DNA of 64,000 bases from DAOUAT01 sp964551735 (GCA_964551735.1 CAZKEF010000009.1:1-64000); one strand, 5' to 3'; positions 35,553-44,870 are shown, counted from the stretch's first letter. Made by a program: numbers and translations. Notes: a model not told the origin generated them from the sequence alone.

Positions 35553-36266
35553 CTATTGCCCGGCTTTCAGCGCTTTGAGCTCCTGCTGCGCGTATTCCAT
35601 CGCCGTCGGATCTTGGCCTGGCCCGATTTGCACAAATCTCTCGAAGGCCGCGATGGCATCGGCCGTCTGCCCCTTGAGCCGGTAAAGCACCCCCAGGCCG
35701 TAATACACCTCCGGCAGCCCGGGGTTGAGGTCGCGAGCCTGGTTCAACAACCGCTCGGCTTCGGCCAGGTTGTTTTGCTGGATGCGCACTGCGGCCAGCA
35801 GGTAGACGGTAGCCGCGTCATCAGGCTGCGATTTCAGCGCGGCCGAGAACATGTCGGCCGCTTCGGTTAGCTTTTCCTGTTGGTAAAGCGCCACCCCCAG
35901 GTTCGCCTGCACCGCCGTCCAACCCGGCCTGATGGTCAACGCCGCTTTGTAAGCCGCCTCCGCCTCGGCCAGCCGCCCTTGTTGCACCAACGCATTGCCC
36001 AGGCCGAACTGCGCGTCTGCCGATTTGGGATCGGCTGCCAGCGCCTCACGAAAACGCGCCTCAGCCTGGACCAAGTTGCCGGCCTTCAACGCGGTCTGAC
36101 CCTCAGCTAACACGGCCGCGGCGCTGCGTGCAGGTTGCGCCTGCGCGGCCGGAGTCTGAGGCAGGGGCGTAGGGTTCCCCGCGCCCCCGCAGCCGGCAGC
36201 CAGGAGCAGGACGAGGAGCAAAACCGCAGCCCCGCCCAGCGCCCAATAACGTTCTCCCTGCTTCAT
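35553..36266 (-). CDS. TPR-repeat lipoprotein
   Basis: A 237-aa protein. The N-terminus MKQGERYWALGGAAVLLLVL ends in the lipobox LAAGC, so the mature protein is lipid-anchored outside the membrane. A Pro/Ala linker is followed by about five tetratricopeptide repeats (e.g. ADAQFGLGNALVQQGRLAEA, YYGLGVLYRLKGQTADAIAA). TPR domains mediate protein-protein contacts in envelope complexes. ATG preceded by GGAGG. It converges with the transglutaminase gene. Confidence 0.9.
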   Translation of the reverse strand: MKQGERYWALGGAAVLLLVLLLAAGCGGAGNPTPLPQTPAAQAQPARSAAAVLAEGQTALKAGNLVQAEARFREALAADPKSADAQFGLGNALVQQGRLAEAEAAYKAALTIRPGWTAVQANLGVALYQQEKLTEAADMFSAALKSQPDDAATVYLLAAVRIQQNNLAEAERLLNQARDLNPGLPEVYYGLGVLYRLKGQTADAIAAFERFVQIGPGQDPTAMEYAQQELKALKAGQ

Positions 36267-36349
36267 ACGAACCTCCAGATCAGCTACTTATTCACCGGCA
36301 CCCAGACACAGCTTACGCTTGCCCTGCCGACAAACGCAAAGGCTCGATC

Positions 36350-37024
36350 CTAAGCCCCCTGTTTGCACTCCAAAACCACAACCTGCGCCTCCTGAGGAAG
36401 CTGGCTCTTAGTGACCCGCAGCGACTCCACCGGCGCGGGCTCGGCCACGCCCATCTCCTTCAGGAATTTGCTGAGCGGATCCAACGGCAAGTTACAGTAG
36501 GGGGTCCGGTAGTGCATCGGGATGATGATGCGCGGCTCAAGTTGGCTGATAACCTCGGCAGCCTTGTCTGCGTCTAGTGCGGCGCCGCCACCCACCGGCG
36601 CCAGCAGGACGTCAATGCTGGGCATGGACTCGACCTGCGCCTGGGTCAGCACTCGGCTCAGGTCACCCAGGTGGCACACTGTCAGGTCGCCAAACTCGAA
36701 CACAAAGACCGTATTCTCCTCTTTGGCCTCCCCGCGCGCGCCGGCCCCGCGCCAGGTTTGGATGCCGGTGATGAACACGCCCCGCACCTCATACTCGCCC
36801 GGCCGGGTCAGCACTTTAGGGTCACCCTTCACGGCCGCCGCGTTGGCATGTCCCGGCGCGTCGTGACTGACGGTCACCAGGTCAGCCCGGAGCCTGGGGA
36901 GGGTGTAACCGATGCTCCTGTCATACGGATCGGTAACGACGGTGATGCTGCCTTCGCGCAAGCGAAAACAAGATTGCCCGTACCAGTCAATATCCACAGC
37001 GTAGCCTCCAACGTGATATTGCAT
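36350..37024 (-). CDS. UlaG-like metallo-beta-lactamase-fold hydrolase
   Basis: A 224-aa MBL-fold protein of the UlaG/YtkL-like branch. The first metal motif is the atypical VSHDAPGHANAA rather than HxHxDH, which is usual for this branch; further ligands lie in TRPGEYEVRG, HLGDLSRVL and the terminal PMHYRTPY. Members are annotated as L-ascorbate-6-phosphate lactonase-like or as metal-dependent hydrolases of unknown substrate. ATG 37024 was chosen because the longer frame enters the divergent promoter region. A TATAAT box for this gene may lie at 37042-37037 (minus). Confidence 0.8.
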   Translation of the reverse strand: MQYHVGGYAVDIDWYGQSCFRLREGSITVVTDPYDRSIGYTLPRLRADLVTVSHDAPGHANAAAVKGDPKVLTRPGEYEVRGVFITGIQTWRGAGARGEAKEENTVFVFEFGDLTVCHLGDLSRVLTQAQVESMPSIDVLLAPVGGGAALDADKAAEVISQLEPRIIIPMHYRTPYCNLPLDPLSKFLKEMGVAEPAPVESLRVTKSQLPQEAQVVVLECKQGA

Positions 37025-37080
37025 TTCACAGACCCCATTATACTCGCGGCTACGGTGTTTGTACAAAGGAATCTTGCTGA

Positions 37081-37109
37081 TAGACAACATGCGCATCCTT
37101 GTGTATAAT
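37081..37109 (+). promoter_or_regulatory. Promoter of the three-amidase hydrolase gene
   Basis: TAGACA (37081-37086), 17-nt spacer, TATAAT (37104-37109); the ATG is 73 nt downstream behind a GGAGG site. Confidence 0.7.
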
Positions 37110-37181
37110 CTGTGCCTACAAACGCTTGCTACGTTCTGGCGCCTTGCGCCGGGTTGTGGTCTTATCAGTGGTGGAGGAACC

Positions 37182-40100
37182 ATGACGCGACCCTTAAACG
37201 ACACACCCTACCTGTACGGCTTGCACGATCCCGGCGGCGAGCACATCATGGCCGAGAAAGGGACGCGCGGCTGGATCCTGTTTACCGAAGCGCTGGGCAG
37301 CGATCCGAACGGCCAAGGTGGCGGCGACTATAGCCGTTACGCCGAGCAAGGGTTCGGCATCATGGTGCGCCTGAACAACGGCTACGAGCCTCATGGTACC
37401 ATCCCCTTTTCCAACCGCTACACCGAATTCGCGCAACGTTGCGCGAACTTCGTCCGGAATTCACGCGGCTGCAACATCTGGATCATCGGCAACGAGATGA
37501 ACTTCGCCGTTGAACGGCCCGGCGTGCAGATTGACCGCGCCAAGTCGCCTCCCGTGGTCGTCCAGTCGGGCGAAGTGATCCTGCCTGGCATGTATGTCCG
37601 CTGCTACCGGCAATGCCGGGACGCCATCAAAGCTGTGCCGGGCCACGCCGACGACCAAGTGATCATCGGCGCGGTCGCGCCGTGGAACGCGCAGACCACC
37701 TACGCTGAAAACCCAAACGGCGACTGGATCAAATACTTCCAGGACATCCTGACACCGTTGGCCCCGAACGGCTGCGACGGCATCTCCATCCACGCGTACA
37801 CCCACGGCACCGATCCCAAGCTGGTGTACACCGACGCGTATATGAACCCGCCCTTCCAGAACCGGCAGTACAACTTCCGCACCTACCAGGACTTCATGAA
37901 TGCCATCCCCCGCAGCATGCGCTCGCTGCCGGTGTACCTCACCGAGACCGACCAGGATGAGCCGTGGCGCAACGAGAACACCGGCTGGGTGCAGCGCGCT
38001 TACGGCGAGATTGACTGGTGGAACCGGCAGCCGGGCAAGCAGGTGATCCGCGCCGTAATCCTGTACCGCTGGTCAAACACGGATCAGTGGGTCATCCAGG
38101 GCCGGTCCGGCGTGATTGATGATTTCAAAACGGCCATGGACCACAAATACAACTGGGAGACAGCGCTGCGTGCGAAGCCGACGACCACTGAGCCAGCCAC
38201 GCCCAGCACGCCGGTGGTGGTCACACCGGTCACTCCGGTTACGCCGGTCACGCCCAGCACGCCCGTGGTGGTTACGCCCGCCACCCCCAGCACCGAGCCC
38301 ATTACATTCCCGGAGGTAAAGAGGTCAACCTCAGGGCTCTTTGCGGCCTTCCACCGGCAATATGGCCTGGACCTCACCGGCTTTCCGCTGAACGAGATTT
38401 ATACCAACCCCGAAAGCGGGCTGCGCACCCAGGACTGGCAGCGGCTCAGCATGGAGGAATTCCAGGGCAAGATCCGGCTGCGCCTGGTGGGAGAGACTGC
38501 AGCCAAGCTCAGCCAACAGGTGACATTGCTCCAGGACAAGATCAGCCGTCTCGAACGGCAGGTGAGCCAGCTCCAGTCGGGCATCGGCACACCAGTTGAG
38601 CCGACCATTATCGACATCACCGCACAACTGCCGCGTGACCCGACACGCTTCGTAAAGCGCAGCCTCAGCGACATCCAGCACCTGGTGATCAACCATACCG
38701 CGGTCCGGCCTGAAGTGGGGGCCGACCGCGTGGCGCAGTCACACGCGCGCAAATGGCCGGGCATCGTCGCGCAGTACTTCATCACCGGCGACGGCCAAAT
38801 CCAGCAGACCAACCCGCTGGACGAAGTGGTGGAGCGTGAGCAGGCGTGGATCTACAACGGGATCAATATCTACATTGCAGGCAACTTCGACGAGACGTCG
38901 CCCAGCCCCGCGCAGCTTGATGCCCTTGCCCAGCTTTGCGCGTGGCTGCTGCGCAAATTCAGCCTGCCCGAAACGACCATCAAGGGGGTCAGTGAGTTCA
39001 TTGTCACCCGCTCGCCCGGCCTGCAATGGCTGCAAGGCCAAAAGTACAAGGAGCAAGTGCTGGAGCAGGTACGCGCCGTGCCCGCAGGACCGGCTACCCC
39101 CGTCACGCCAGCGGCGGACGATGTACAACTCAAGGCGTTGCGGGACCAGATTGATCAGTTGCAGACCCAAGCCGCGAATTTGCAGGCCGACCTGATGGCA
39201 GCCGAGGCCGAACGCTCGCAGCTCAAGGCCCAGGTCGAAGCACTGCTCAAAGCTCAGCCCGGCCCAACGCAGTTGGCCAAGCCCGAGGTCACCGACATCT
39301 CGGTGCAGTTGCCGCGCACGCCCGGCAACGTGAAAACCCGTGCGGCCGACCGGATCAAGTTCCTGGTGTTCAACCACACCGCCGTGGCGCCCACCGTCGC
39401 CGTCGAGCGCATCGCCACCGCACATCAACAACGCTGGGGCGCCATTCTCTACCAATACCTGATCACCGCTGAAGGCACGATCCTGCAAACCAACGCGCTG
39501 ACTGAGGTGGTAGACCTTGGCCAGCAGTGGATCGCTGAGGGTGTCAACATCGCCGTCGCGGGCAATTTCTCCACGGAAACGCCCACCGACGCGCAGATCC
39601 AGGCCGCGGCCCGCCTGAGCGCCTGGCTGATGCAGGAAAACCGGATCCCCATCGAGAACGTCAAAGGGGTCAGCGAGTTCATCGTCACCCAGTCGCCGGG
39701 CATCCAGTGGCTGCAGGGAAAGCGCTGGAAGGACAACCTAGTGGCCGCGATTGTGGCCGCGCAGAAGACCATCGGCCCCACACCCACCCCAGGCACAGGC
39801 ACGGCCGATGCCGCCACCATCGCAGATATGCGCAACCAGGTGGCCCAGCTCAAGGCCTCGCTCAACACTGCGTTGCACAAAGTCACAACGCTGGAACAGG
39901 AGCGCGACCGGCTGCTGGCGCAGATCAGCCAGGGCGCGGGTGACAGCCAGCTTGCCAAACAGGTTCAGGCGCTTTCCCAGCAAGTGCAGACCCTGACAAC
40001 CGAGAAGGCGAACCTGACCAAGCAAACGCAGACGCTCGCCAATGAGAAGTCCACATTGACTGCACAGCTCCAAACGCTCGGCAACGACAAGGTGTCGCTC

Positions 40101-41120
40101 TCGCAGCAGGTGCAAACGCTGACCAAGGAGAAGGCGACGCTAACGCAACAAATGGCCTCCGCAGCGACTGAGAAGACGACCCTGACGCAACAGATCGCCA
40201 CCTTGCAGCAACAGATCACCAAGCTGCAAAGCGGCATCGGCACGCCCGCAACCCCTACCACGCCCACGGGCCAGCGGGGCATCGAACCTCCGGACATAGT
40301 GGATGTCGTGGATAAGCTGCCGGCGCACGCCACCGCGCGCTACGACAAACGCACGCAAGACAAAGTCACCCACATCGCGATCCATCACAGCGCGGGGCCG
40401 GGCAACGTCACACCTGAACGCATCGCGCAGTATCACGTCAACAACGGCTGGCCGGGGATGGGGTATCACTTCTACGTGGGGCCGGACGGCGTCATCTACC
40501 AGACCAACCGGCTGGAGACGATCTCCTACCAGGTGTACAAACAGAACCACTATTCGATGGGCATCTGCGTGGCCGGCAGTTTCATCAACGGCCTCATTCC
40601 CACGCCCAAACAGATCGAATCCGTGGGGCACCTGGCCGCCTGGCTGATGCAAAAGCTGAATATACCGTTGAAGAACGTCATGGGCCACAAGGAGTTCCCT
40701 GAAAACGCCACCACCTGCCCCGGCAGCGATTGGAACACGGGCCAGAAGTGGAAGGATATGCTGGTCGCCCAGATCAAGGCCGTCCAGGCGGGCAGCCCCA
40801 GCCCGGCCGCCAAGACCATCGGCCACTACATGCTGTTCTGGCAGCGCGCCGATAGCTGGGCCAGGGAGGACTGGGAGGCGGCTGCCAACTACTTCGCCCG
40901 CTTCCGGCCGACCGCCGGCTTCTCGCCCGAGGATGCCCGGAATGCCGAATACGTCACCATCGTGGGCGGCGTGGCCGGCGTGCCCTACGAGACCGAGCAA
41001 ATACTGGTGAAGGCGGGCTGCAAAGTGGAACGCCTGGCCGGCGTAGACTTCGCCGATACCAAGCGGATGCTGGACGAGCTGGCGAGCACAGGGAAGCGGT
41101 TCAGGACGTTCAATGTCTAG
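37182..41120 (+). CDS. Multidomain cell-wall hydrolase: GH-like domain plus three amidase_2 domains
   Basis: A 1312-aa protein with no signal peptide. Residues ~1-325 resemble a clan GH-A glycosidase: NE motif in IIGNEMNF (Glu105) and possible nucleophile in YLTETDQDE (Glu255). A Thr/Pro/Val linker (~330-370) and a ~60-residue domain follow. Three N-acetylmuramoyl-L-alanine amidase (amidase_2/PGRP) units lie at ~470-640, ~705-860 and ~1030-1190, separated by heptad coiled coils, the last ~120 residues long. Only the third keeps the zinc set (IHHSAG, HKEFP, TCPGSDW). The first two have NHTA but GVSEFIVT..SPG in place of the second His/Cys, so they are probably binding modules. GGAGG precedes ATG 37182. 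Confidence 0.82.
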   Translation: MTRPLNDTPYLYGLHDPGGEHIMAEKGTRGWILFTEALGSDPNGQGGGDYSRYAEQGFGIMVRLNNGYEPHGTIPFSNRYTEFAQRCANFVRNSRGCNIWIIGNEMNFAVERPGVQIDRAKSPPVVVQSGEVILPGMYVRCYRQCRDAIKAVPGHADDQVIIGAVAPWNAQTTYAENPNGDWIKYFQDILTPLAPNGCDGISIHAYTHGTDPKLVYTDAYMNPPFQNRQYNFRTYQDFMNAIPRSMRSLPVYLTETDQDEPWRNENTGWVQRAYGEIDWWNRQPGKQVIRAVILYRWSNTDQWVIQGRSGVIDDFKTAMDHKYNWETALRAKPTTTEPATPSTPVVVTPVTPVTPVTPSTPVVVTPATPSTEPITFPEVKRSTSGLFAAFHRQYGLDLTGFPLNEIYTNPESGLRTQDWQRLSMEEFQGKIRLRLVGETAAKLSQQVTLLQDKISRLERQVSQLQSGIGTPVEPTIIDITAQLPRDPTRFVKRSLSDIQHLVINHTAVRPEVGADRVAQSHARKWPGIVAQYFITGDGQIQQTNPLDEVVEREQAWIYNGINIYIAGNFDETSPSPAQLDALAQLCAWLLRKFSLPETTIKGVSEFIVTRSPGLQWLQGQKYKEQVLEQVRAVPAGPATPVTPAADDVQLKALRDQIDQLQTQAANLQADLMAAEAERSQLKAQVEALLKAQPGPTQLAKPEVTDISVQLPRTPGNVKTRAADRIKFLVFNHTAVAPTVAVERIATAHQQRWGAILYQYLITAEGTILQTNALTEVVDLGQQWIAEGVNIAVAGNFSTETPTDAQIQAAARLSAWLMQENRIPIENVKGVSEFIVTQSPGIQWLQGKRWKDNLVAAIVAAQKTIGPTPTPGTGTADAATIADMRNQVAQLKASLNTALHKVTTLEQERDRLLAQISQGAGDSQLAKQVQALSQQVQTLTTEKANLTKQTQTLANEKSTLTAQLQTLGNDKVSLSQQVQTLTKEKATLTQQMASAATEKTTLTQQIATLQQQITKLQSGIGTPATPTTPTGQRGIEPPDIVDVVDKLPAHATARYDKRTQDKVTHIAIHHSAGPGNVTPERIAQYHVNNGWPGMGYHFYVGPDGVIYQTNRLETISYQVYKQNHYSMGICVAGSFINGLIPTPKQIESVGHLAAWLMQKLNIPLKNVMGHKEFPENATTCPGSDWNTGQKWKDMLVAQIKAVQAGSPSPAAKTIGHYMLFWQRADSWAREDWEAAANYFARFRPTAGFSPEDARNAEYVTIVGGVAGVPYETEQILVKAGCKVERLAGVDFADTKRMLDELASTGKRFRTFNV

Positions 41121-41775
41121 AATGCATAACGCCGCCCTCTGGGATCTGGACGGCACTATCCTCGACTCGCACGAGTACCACTGGCTCTCTTGGCACGAGG
41201 CAATGGCAGCCGAGGGGATCGGCTTAGCCCGCCCGCAGTTCGAGGCCCTGTTCGGCCGGTGCAACGACATCACCCTGCGCGCGTGGCTGGGACCGGACGC
41301 GGCTGAGGCCGATATCGTGCGCATCGCAGAAGACAAAGAGGTGCGCTACCGGAGGCTGGTGCGCACGCGCGGGATCGAGCTGCTGCCAGGGGTCGAGGTC
41401 TGGTTGAAACGGCTGCGGGCCGCGGGCTGGCGCCAGGCGCTGGCCACTTCGGCCCCGCGCGCCAACGTGGACGCTATCCTGGAGACGTTGGGCATCGGCC
41501 ACTACTTCGCGGCCATGATCACCGCCGAGGACGTGACGCGCGGCAAACCGGACCCGGACGTCTTCCTGGCCGCGGCGCGCGCGGTCGCCGCGCCGGTCTA
41601 CCGCTGCGTCGTGATCGAGGATTCCCCGGCCGGGATCGAGGCCGCGCGTCGCGCGCGCATGCGCTGCATCGGCGTCGGCCCGCACCACGCGGCGCTCCCC
41701 GCCGACCTGACAACGCCGAGCCTGGTCGCGCTGAACGAAGATGCGTTCGACTGGGTGCTGGCACTGGAAATGTAA
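41113..41775 (+). CDS. HAD-family phosphatase (beta-phosphoglucomutase-like)
   Basis: A 220-aa haloacid dehalogenase superfamily protein. Motif I is LWDLDGTILDSHEYH (nucleophile and acid/base Asp), motif II is in LATSAPRAN, motif III Lys in RGKPDPDVFL and motif IV in VVIEDSPAGIEAA. The helical cap lies between motifs I and II as in beta-phosphoglucomutase/CbbY-type enzymes. It dephosphorylates or isomerises a small sugar phosphate; the substrate is unknown. It overlaps the end of the preceding gene by 8 nt. A REP palindrome begins directly after its TAA stop. Confidence 0.92.
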   Translation: MSRMHNAALWDLDGTILDSHEYHWLSWHEAMAAEGIGLARPQFEALFGRCNDITLRAWLGPDAAEADIVRIAEDKEVRYRRLVRTRGIELLPGVEVWLKRLRAAGWRQALATSAPRANVDAILETLGIGHYFAAMITAEDVTRGKPDPDVFLAAARAVAAPVYRCVVIEDSPAGIEAARRARMRCIGVGPHHAALPADLTTPSLVALNEDAFDWVLALEM

Positions 41776-41794
41776 CGCAATCCGCTGGATTGCG
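41776..41794. repeat. REP palindrome upstream of the RAYT gene
   Basis: Perfect inverted repeat CGCAATCC-GCT-GGATTGCG beginning at the base after the HAD stop codon and ending 12 nt before the RAYT ATG. Same unit as in the array at 42431-42818. Confidence 0.9.
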
Positions 41795-41806
41795 CCAGGA
41801 CACGAC

Positions 41807-42409
41807 ATGCCTAACCTCTCGCCCGAATCAATCTATCGTCGCAACCTGCCGCACATCCAACCACCAGGTGCGACTTTCTTCATCACCTTCCGCCTGGCAG
41901 GCTCCCTCCCAGCAGCGGCCATCGCTTCGCTCTGTGCGGATGCAGAACATACTCGCATCGCATTGGAGCGCATGCCGGATTCACCAGAGCGCGCCCAACG
42001 CCTGTATGAGGCAGAGCGACGCTTCTTTGGTCAATGGGATGCCGCGCTAGATCAAGGCGAGGGCCCCAAATGGCTATGCAATACTGAGATCGCCCAGTTG
42101 GTAGCCGACAACATTCACTACTTCGCCGGGAAACGCTATGAATTGTTGGCGTATTGCATCATGTCGAACCATGCACACGTGGTCTTCACCCCGCTCCTGA
42201 AGACTGCGGAAACGTATTATCCACTGGCGCAGATCATGCATACCATGAAAGGTTATACGGCGCTGCACGCCAATCGGCTGTTGGGCCGCACGGGCGAATT
42301 CTGGCAGCACGAAAGCTACGATCATTATGTGCGCGACCCGGCAGAGTTGGAACACATCATCGCCTATGTCGCGAACAACCCGTTCAAGGCTGGCCTGGTG
42401 GCCGATTAG
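41807..42409 (+). CDS. REP-associated tyrosine transposase (RAYT, Y1 family)
   Basis: A 200-aa HUH-superfamily transposase. The HUH motif is NHAH in YCIMSNHAHVVFTP (His122 and His124), and the catalytic tyrosine is in WQHESYDHYVRD (Tyr171 or Tyr174; the RAYT signature SYDHxVR). FFITFRLAGS near the N-terminus is also typical. These single-strand transposases act on REP palindromes, and exactly such palindromes flank the gene on both sides. There are no IS200-like ends, so this is a domesticated or single-copy RAYT rather than an insertion sequence. The ATG at 41807 has no obvious ribosome site. Confidence 0.92.
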   Translation: MPNLSPESIYRRNLPHIQPPGATFFITFRLAGSLPAAAIASLCADAEHTRIALERMPDSPERAQRLYEAERRFFGQWDAALDQGEGPKWLCNTEIAQLVADNIHYFAGKRYELLAYCIMSNHAHVVFTPLLKTAETYYPLAQIMHTMKGYTALHANRLLGRTGEFWQHESYDHYVRDPAELEHIIAYVANNPFKAGLVAD

Positions 42410-42430
42410 CAGGCCTGGCCGTGGACATAT

Positions 42431-42818
42431 GTAGCGCAATCCGCTGGATTGCGCTGAGCTACGCACAATCTAGCAGATTGTGCTACATGTACCGTAATCC
42501 GCTGGATTGCGCTGAGCTACGCACAATCTAGCAGATTGTGCTACATGTACCGCAATCCGCTGGATTGCGCTGAGCTACGCACAATCTAGCAGATTGTGCT
42601 ACATGTACNNNNNNNNNNNNNNNNNNNNNNNNNNNNNNNNNNNNNNNNNNNNNNNNNNNNNNNNNNNNNNNNNNNNNNNNNNNNNNNNNNNNNNNNNNNN
42701 NNNNNNNNAATCCGCTGGATTGCGCTGAGCTACGCACAATCTAGCAGATTGTGCTACATGTACCGTAATCCGCTGGATTGCGCTGAGCTACGCACAATCT
42801 AGCAGATTGTGCTACATC
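42431..42818. repeat. Tandem 58-bp REP/BIME-like array (broken by assembly gap)
   Basis: At least three units lie before and two after the N run. Each 58-bp unit holds two different perfect palindromes: CGCAATCC-GCT-GGATTGCG (in some units with T for the second base of the left arm, CGTAATCC) and GCACAATCT-AGC-AGATTGTGC. Linkers are GAGCTAC and TACATGTAC. The unit is nearly identical from copy to copy. The true copy number is unknown. The array fills the space between the RAYT gene and glmS. Confidence 0.92.
42609..42708. other. 100-N scaffold gap
   Basis: Exactly 100 ambiguous bases inside the tandem array, a standard placeholder for a gap of unknown length. It shows the contigs were joined by pairing information across the repeat. 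Confidence 0.99.
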
Positions 42819-42834
42819 TCAACGACGAGGTCCT

Positions 42835-44649
42835 ATGTGCGGCATCTTCGGTATTGTCACCCAGCATGACCAGCCGCTCGGCGCGCTCCTGACGGAGGCC
42901 GGGCGGCGTCTTTCGTATCGCGGCTACGACTCGGTCGGCGCGGCGACCATCAGCGCGGACGGCGCGATTGACCTGCGCAAGGACGTGGGCAAGGTGGATG
43001 CTGTGGCCGAGCGCCACCATTTCGCCGAGATGACCGGCTGCCGCGGCATCGTGCAGCTCCGCTGGGCCACCTTCGGGTTCCCCTCGCAACCCAACGCCCA
43101 GCCCCACCTGGATTCCGACGGCGACCTGGTGGGCGCGCACAACGGCAACGTGGTCAACAACGTGGCGCTGCGCCGCCAGTTCATGGCCGAGGGCATGACC
43201 GTCCGCTCGGAGAACGACGGCGAGTCGTGCGTCCACGCGGTGGAGCGCTACTTCGACCGCGGCCACGGCATGGTGGAGGCGATCCGTCGCGCCTACGGCG
43301 ACCTGCACGGCGACTACGCGTTCGTCATCGGCCACGTGCGGGAGGAGCGCCTCTACGCCATCAAGAAGGGCTCTGGGCTGGTGGTGGGGCTGGGCGACGG
43401 CTTCACCTGTGTCTCCTCCGACCTGCCCTCGATCCTGCCCCTCACCCGGCGCATCCTGCGCGTCCACGACGGCGAAATCGTCACCTTTTGGGCCGGCGGC
43501 GCCGAGATCTGCCGCGTCTCCGATGGCAGCGTGGTCGAGCGCGCGCCGGAGGTCGTCACCGAGAGCATGGACGCCGCGGTCAAGGGCGGCTATCCCCACT
43601 TCATGCTGAAGGAAATCCACGAGCAGCCCGCGCTGGCCGGCGAGCTGATCCGCCTGCTGGACGAGTCGCCCGACGTGGGCCGTATGGCCGAGGCGCTGCG
43701 GGGCGCGCGGCACCTCTACCTGGTGGGCTGCGGCACCTCCTACCATGCGTGCATATTGGCCGCGGTCTACCTGGCGCGGCTGGCGAAGCGGCCGGCGATC
43801 CCGATCCTGGCCCCGCAGTTCGTGGCGCAGTACGGCCCCGCGCTCGGCCCGGAGGATGTCGGTGTCTTCGTCAGCCAGAGCGGCGAGACCAAGGACGTGC
43901 TGGCCGCGCTGGCGGCCGCGCAGTTCCGCGGGGCCACCTGCCTGGGGCTGGTGAACGTGGTCGGCTCCACGCTGATGCGCGAGAGCGCAGCCCACCTGCC
44001 GTTGGCGTGCGGCTACGAGATCAGCGTGCCGGCCACCAAGACCTTCATGAACCAGTGCGTGGCGTTCCTCTACCTGGCGATGCGCCTGGGCGGGCACGAC
44101 ACGCGGGCGCTGCGCGGCCTGCCCGGCCTGCTCGAACAGACCCTGGTTGAGATCGAACCGCAGGTGGACACGATTGCGCCGGGCCTCGCGGCCGCCAACG
44201 ACCTCTACTGCCTGGGCTACGGACTCACCTACCCCATCGCGCTGGAGGGCGCGCTGAAGCTCAAGGAGATCACCTACGCCCACTGCGAGGGGATGCTGTC
44301 CACCGAGTTCAAGCACGGCCCGCTCTCGGCCGTGTCCGACGGCTACCCGGTGCTCTTCGTGGCCGGGCCGGAGGACGTGCCGCTGCTGGTGAGCGGCATC
44401 AACGAGACCACCTGTCGCGGGGGCCGGGCCATCGCGATCGGCGAGGAGGATGACCGGCTGCGGAGCAACGCCCATGAGCTGATCACGGTCCCCGCAGCCG
44501 GCGCCGACAGCTCGTCTGAGCTCGCCGCATGTCTGAACCCGCTGCTGGCGACGCTGCCGCTGCAACTGCTGTCCTACCGCCTCAGCGTGGCGCGCGGGTA
44601 TGATCCCGATTTTCCGAGGAATTTGAGCAAGACGTTGACGGTGGATTAG
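42835..44649 (+). CDS. glmS: Glutamine--fructose-6-phosphate aminotransferase (isomerizing)
   Basis: A 604-aa enzyme making glucosamine-6-phosphate from fructose-6-phosphate and glutamine, the entry to peptidoglycan aminosugars. N-terminal amidotransferase: Cys2 nucleophile (MCGIFGIV), LRWATFG, HNGNVVNN and SENDGES. C-terminal SIS domains: GCGTSYHA, SQSGETKDVLAAL, EGALKLKEITYAHCEG and the terminal PRNLSKTLTVD with the Schiff-base lysine. Length matches E. coli GlmS (609). The amidotransferase arginine loop reads QLRWATFG rather than HTRWATHG, and the oxyanion loop has AHNGN rather than VHNGI, so it may be a divergent paralogue. Ribosome site ACGAGG. Confidence 0.93.
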   Translation: MCGIFGIVTQHDQPLGALLTEAGRRLSYRGYDSVGAATISADGAIDLRKDVGKVDAVAERHHFAEMTGCRGIVQLRWATFGFPSQPNAQPHLDSDGDLVGAHNGNVVNNVALRRQFMAEGMTVRSENDGESCVHAVERYFDRGHGMVEAIRRAYGDLHGDYAFVIGHVREERLYAIKKGSGLVVGLGDGFTCVSSDLPSILPLTRRILRVHDGEIVTFWAGGAEICRVSDGSVVERAPEVVTESMDAAVKGGYPHFMLKEIHEQPALAGELIRLLDESPDVGRMAEALRGARHLYLVGCGTSYHACILAAVYLARLAKRPAIPILAPQFVAQYGPALGPEDVGVFVSQSGETKDVLAALAAAQFRGATCLGLVNVVGSTLMRESAAHLPLACGYEISVPATKTFMNQCVAFLYLAMRLGGHDTRALRGLPGLLEQTLVEIEPQVDTIAPGLAAANDLYCLGYGLTYPIALEGALKLKEITYAHCEGMLSTEFKHGPLSAVSDGYPVLFVAGPEDVPLLVSGINETTCRGGRAIAIGEEDDRLRSNAHELITVPAAGADSSSELAACLNPLLATLPLQLLSYRLSVARGYDPDFPRNLSKTLTVD

Positions 44650-44718
44650 TGTGGGGCGGGTCTACAACACAACTCCGATAATCGCTCAAAGCCAGCGAAG
44701 GATCTCGTTAGTTGCGTC

Positions 44719-44746
44719 GAGATGCTTCGCTGGTCACTCGCCGCAA
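44719..44746. repeat. Dispersed repeat GAGATGCTTCGCTGGTCAC (copy 1)
   Basis: A 28-nt segment identical to 46072-46099 except for one T/C. Both are followed 20-30 nt later by CGCTCAGCATGAC. Located in the gap between glmS and the UroD-like gene. Confidence 0.65.
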
Positions 44747-44870
44747 TGGGATGCGAGCTTTTAACCCGCTCAGCATGACCTCAAGGAAGTTTCTTGCCCG
44801 GGAGGGAGCCCGCCGCGCCCCGGACTGATTGTCTCAAGGTGACACGTTCACACAACCGGAGGACCTTCCA

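Noticed and set aside
41807..42409. IS200/IS605 insertion sequence
   Set aside because: The protein has the RAYT signature SYDHYVRD and is longer than IS200 TnpA; no left/right IS ends or TnpB are present.
42431..42818. CRISPR array
   Set aside because: The units repeat as a whole with no variable spacers, contain two palindromes each, and there are no cas genes; the adjacent RAYT explains them better.
42799..44565. 588-aa minus-strand ORF opposite glmS
   Set aside because: Low-complexity antisense frame; glmS on the plus strand has every catalytic motif.
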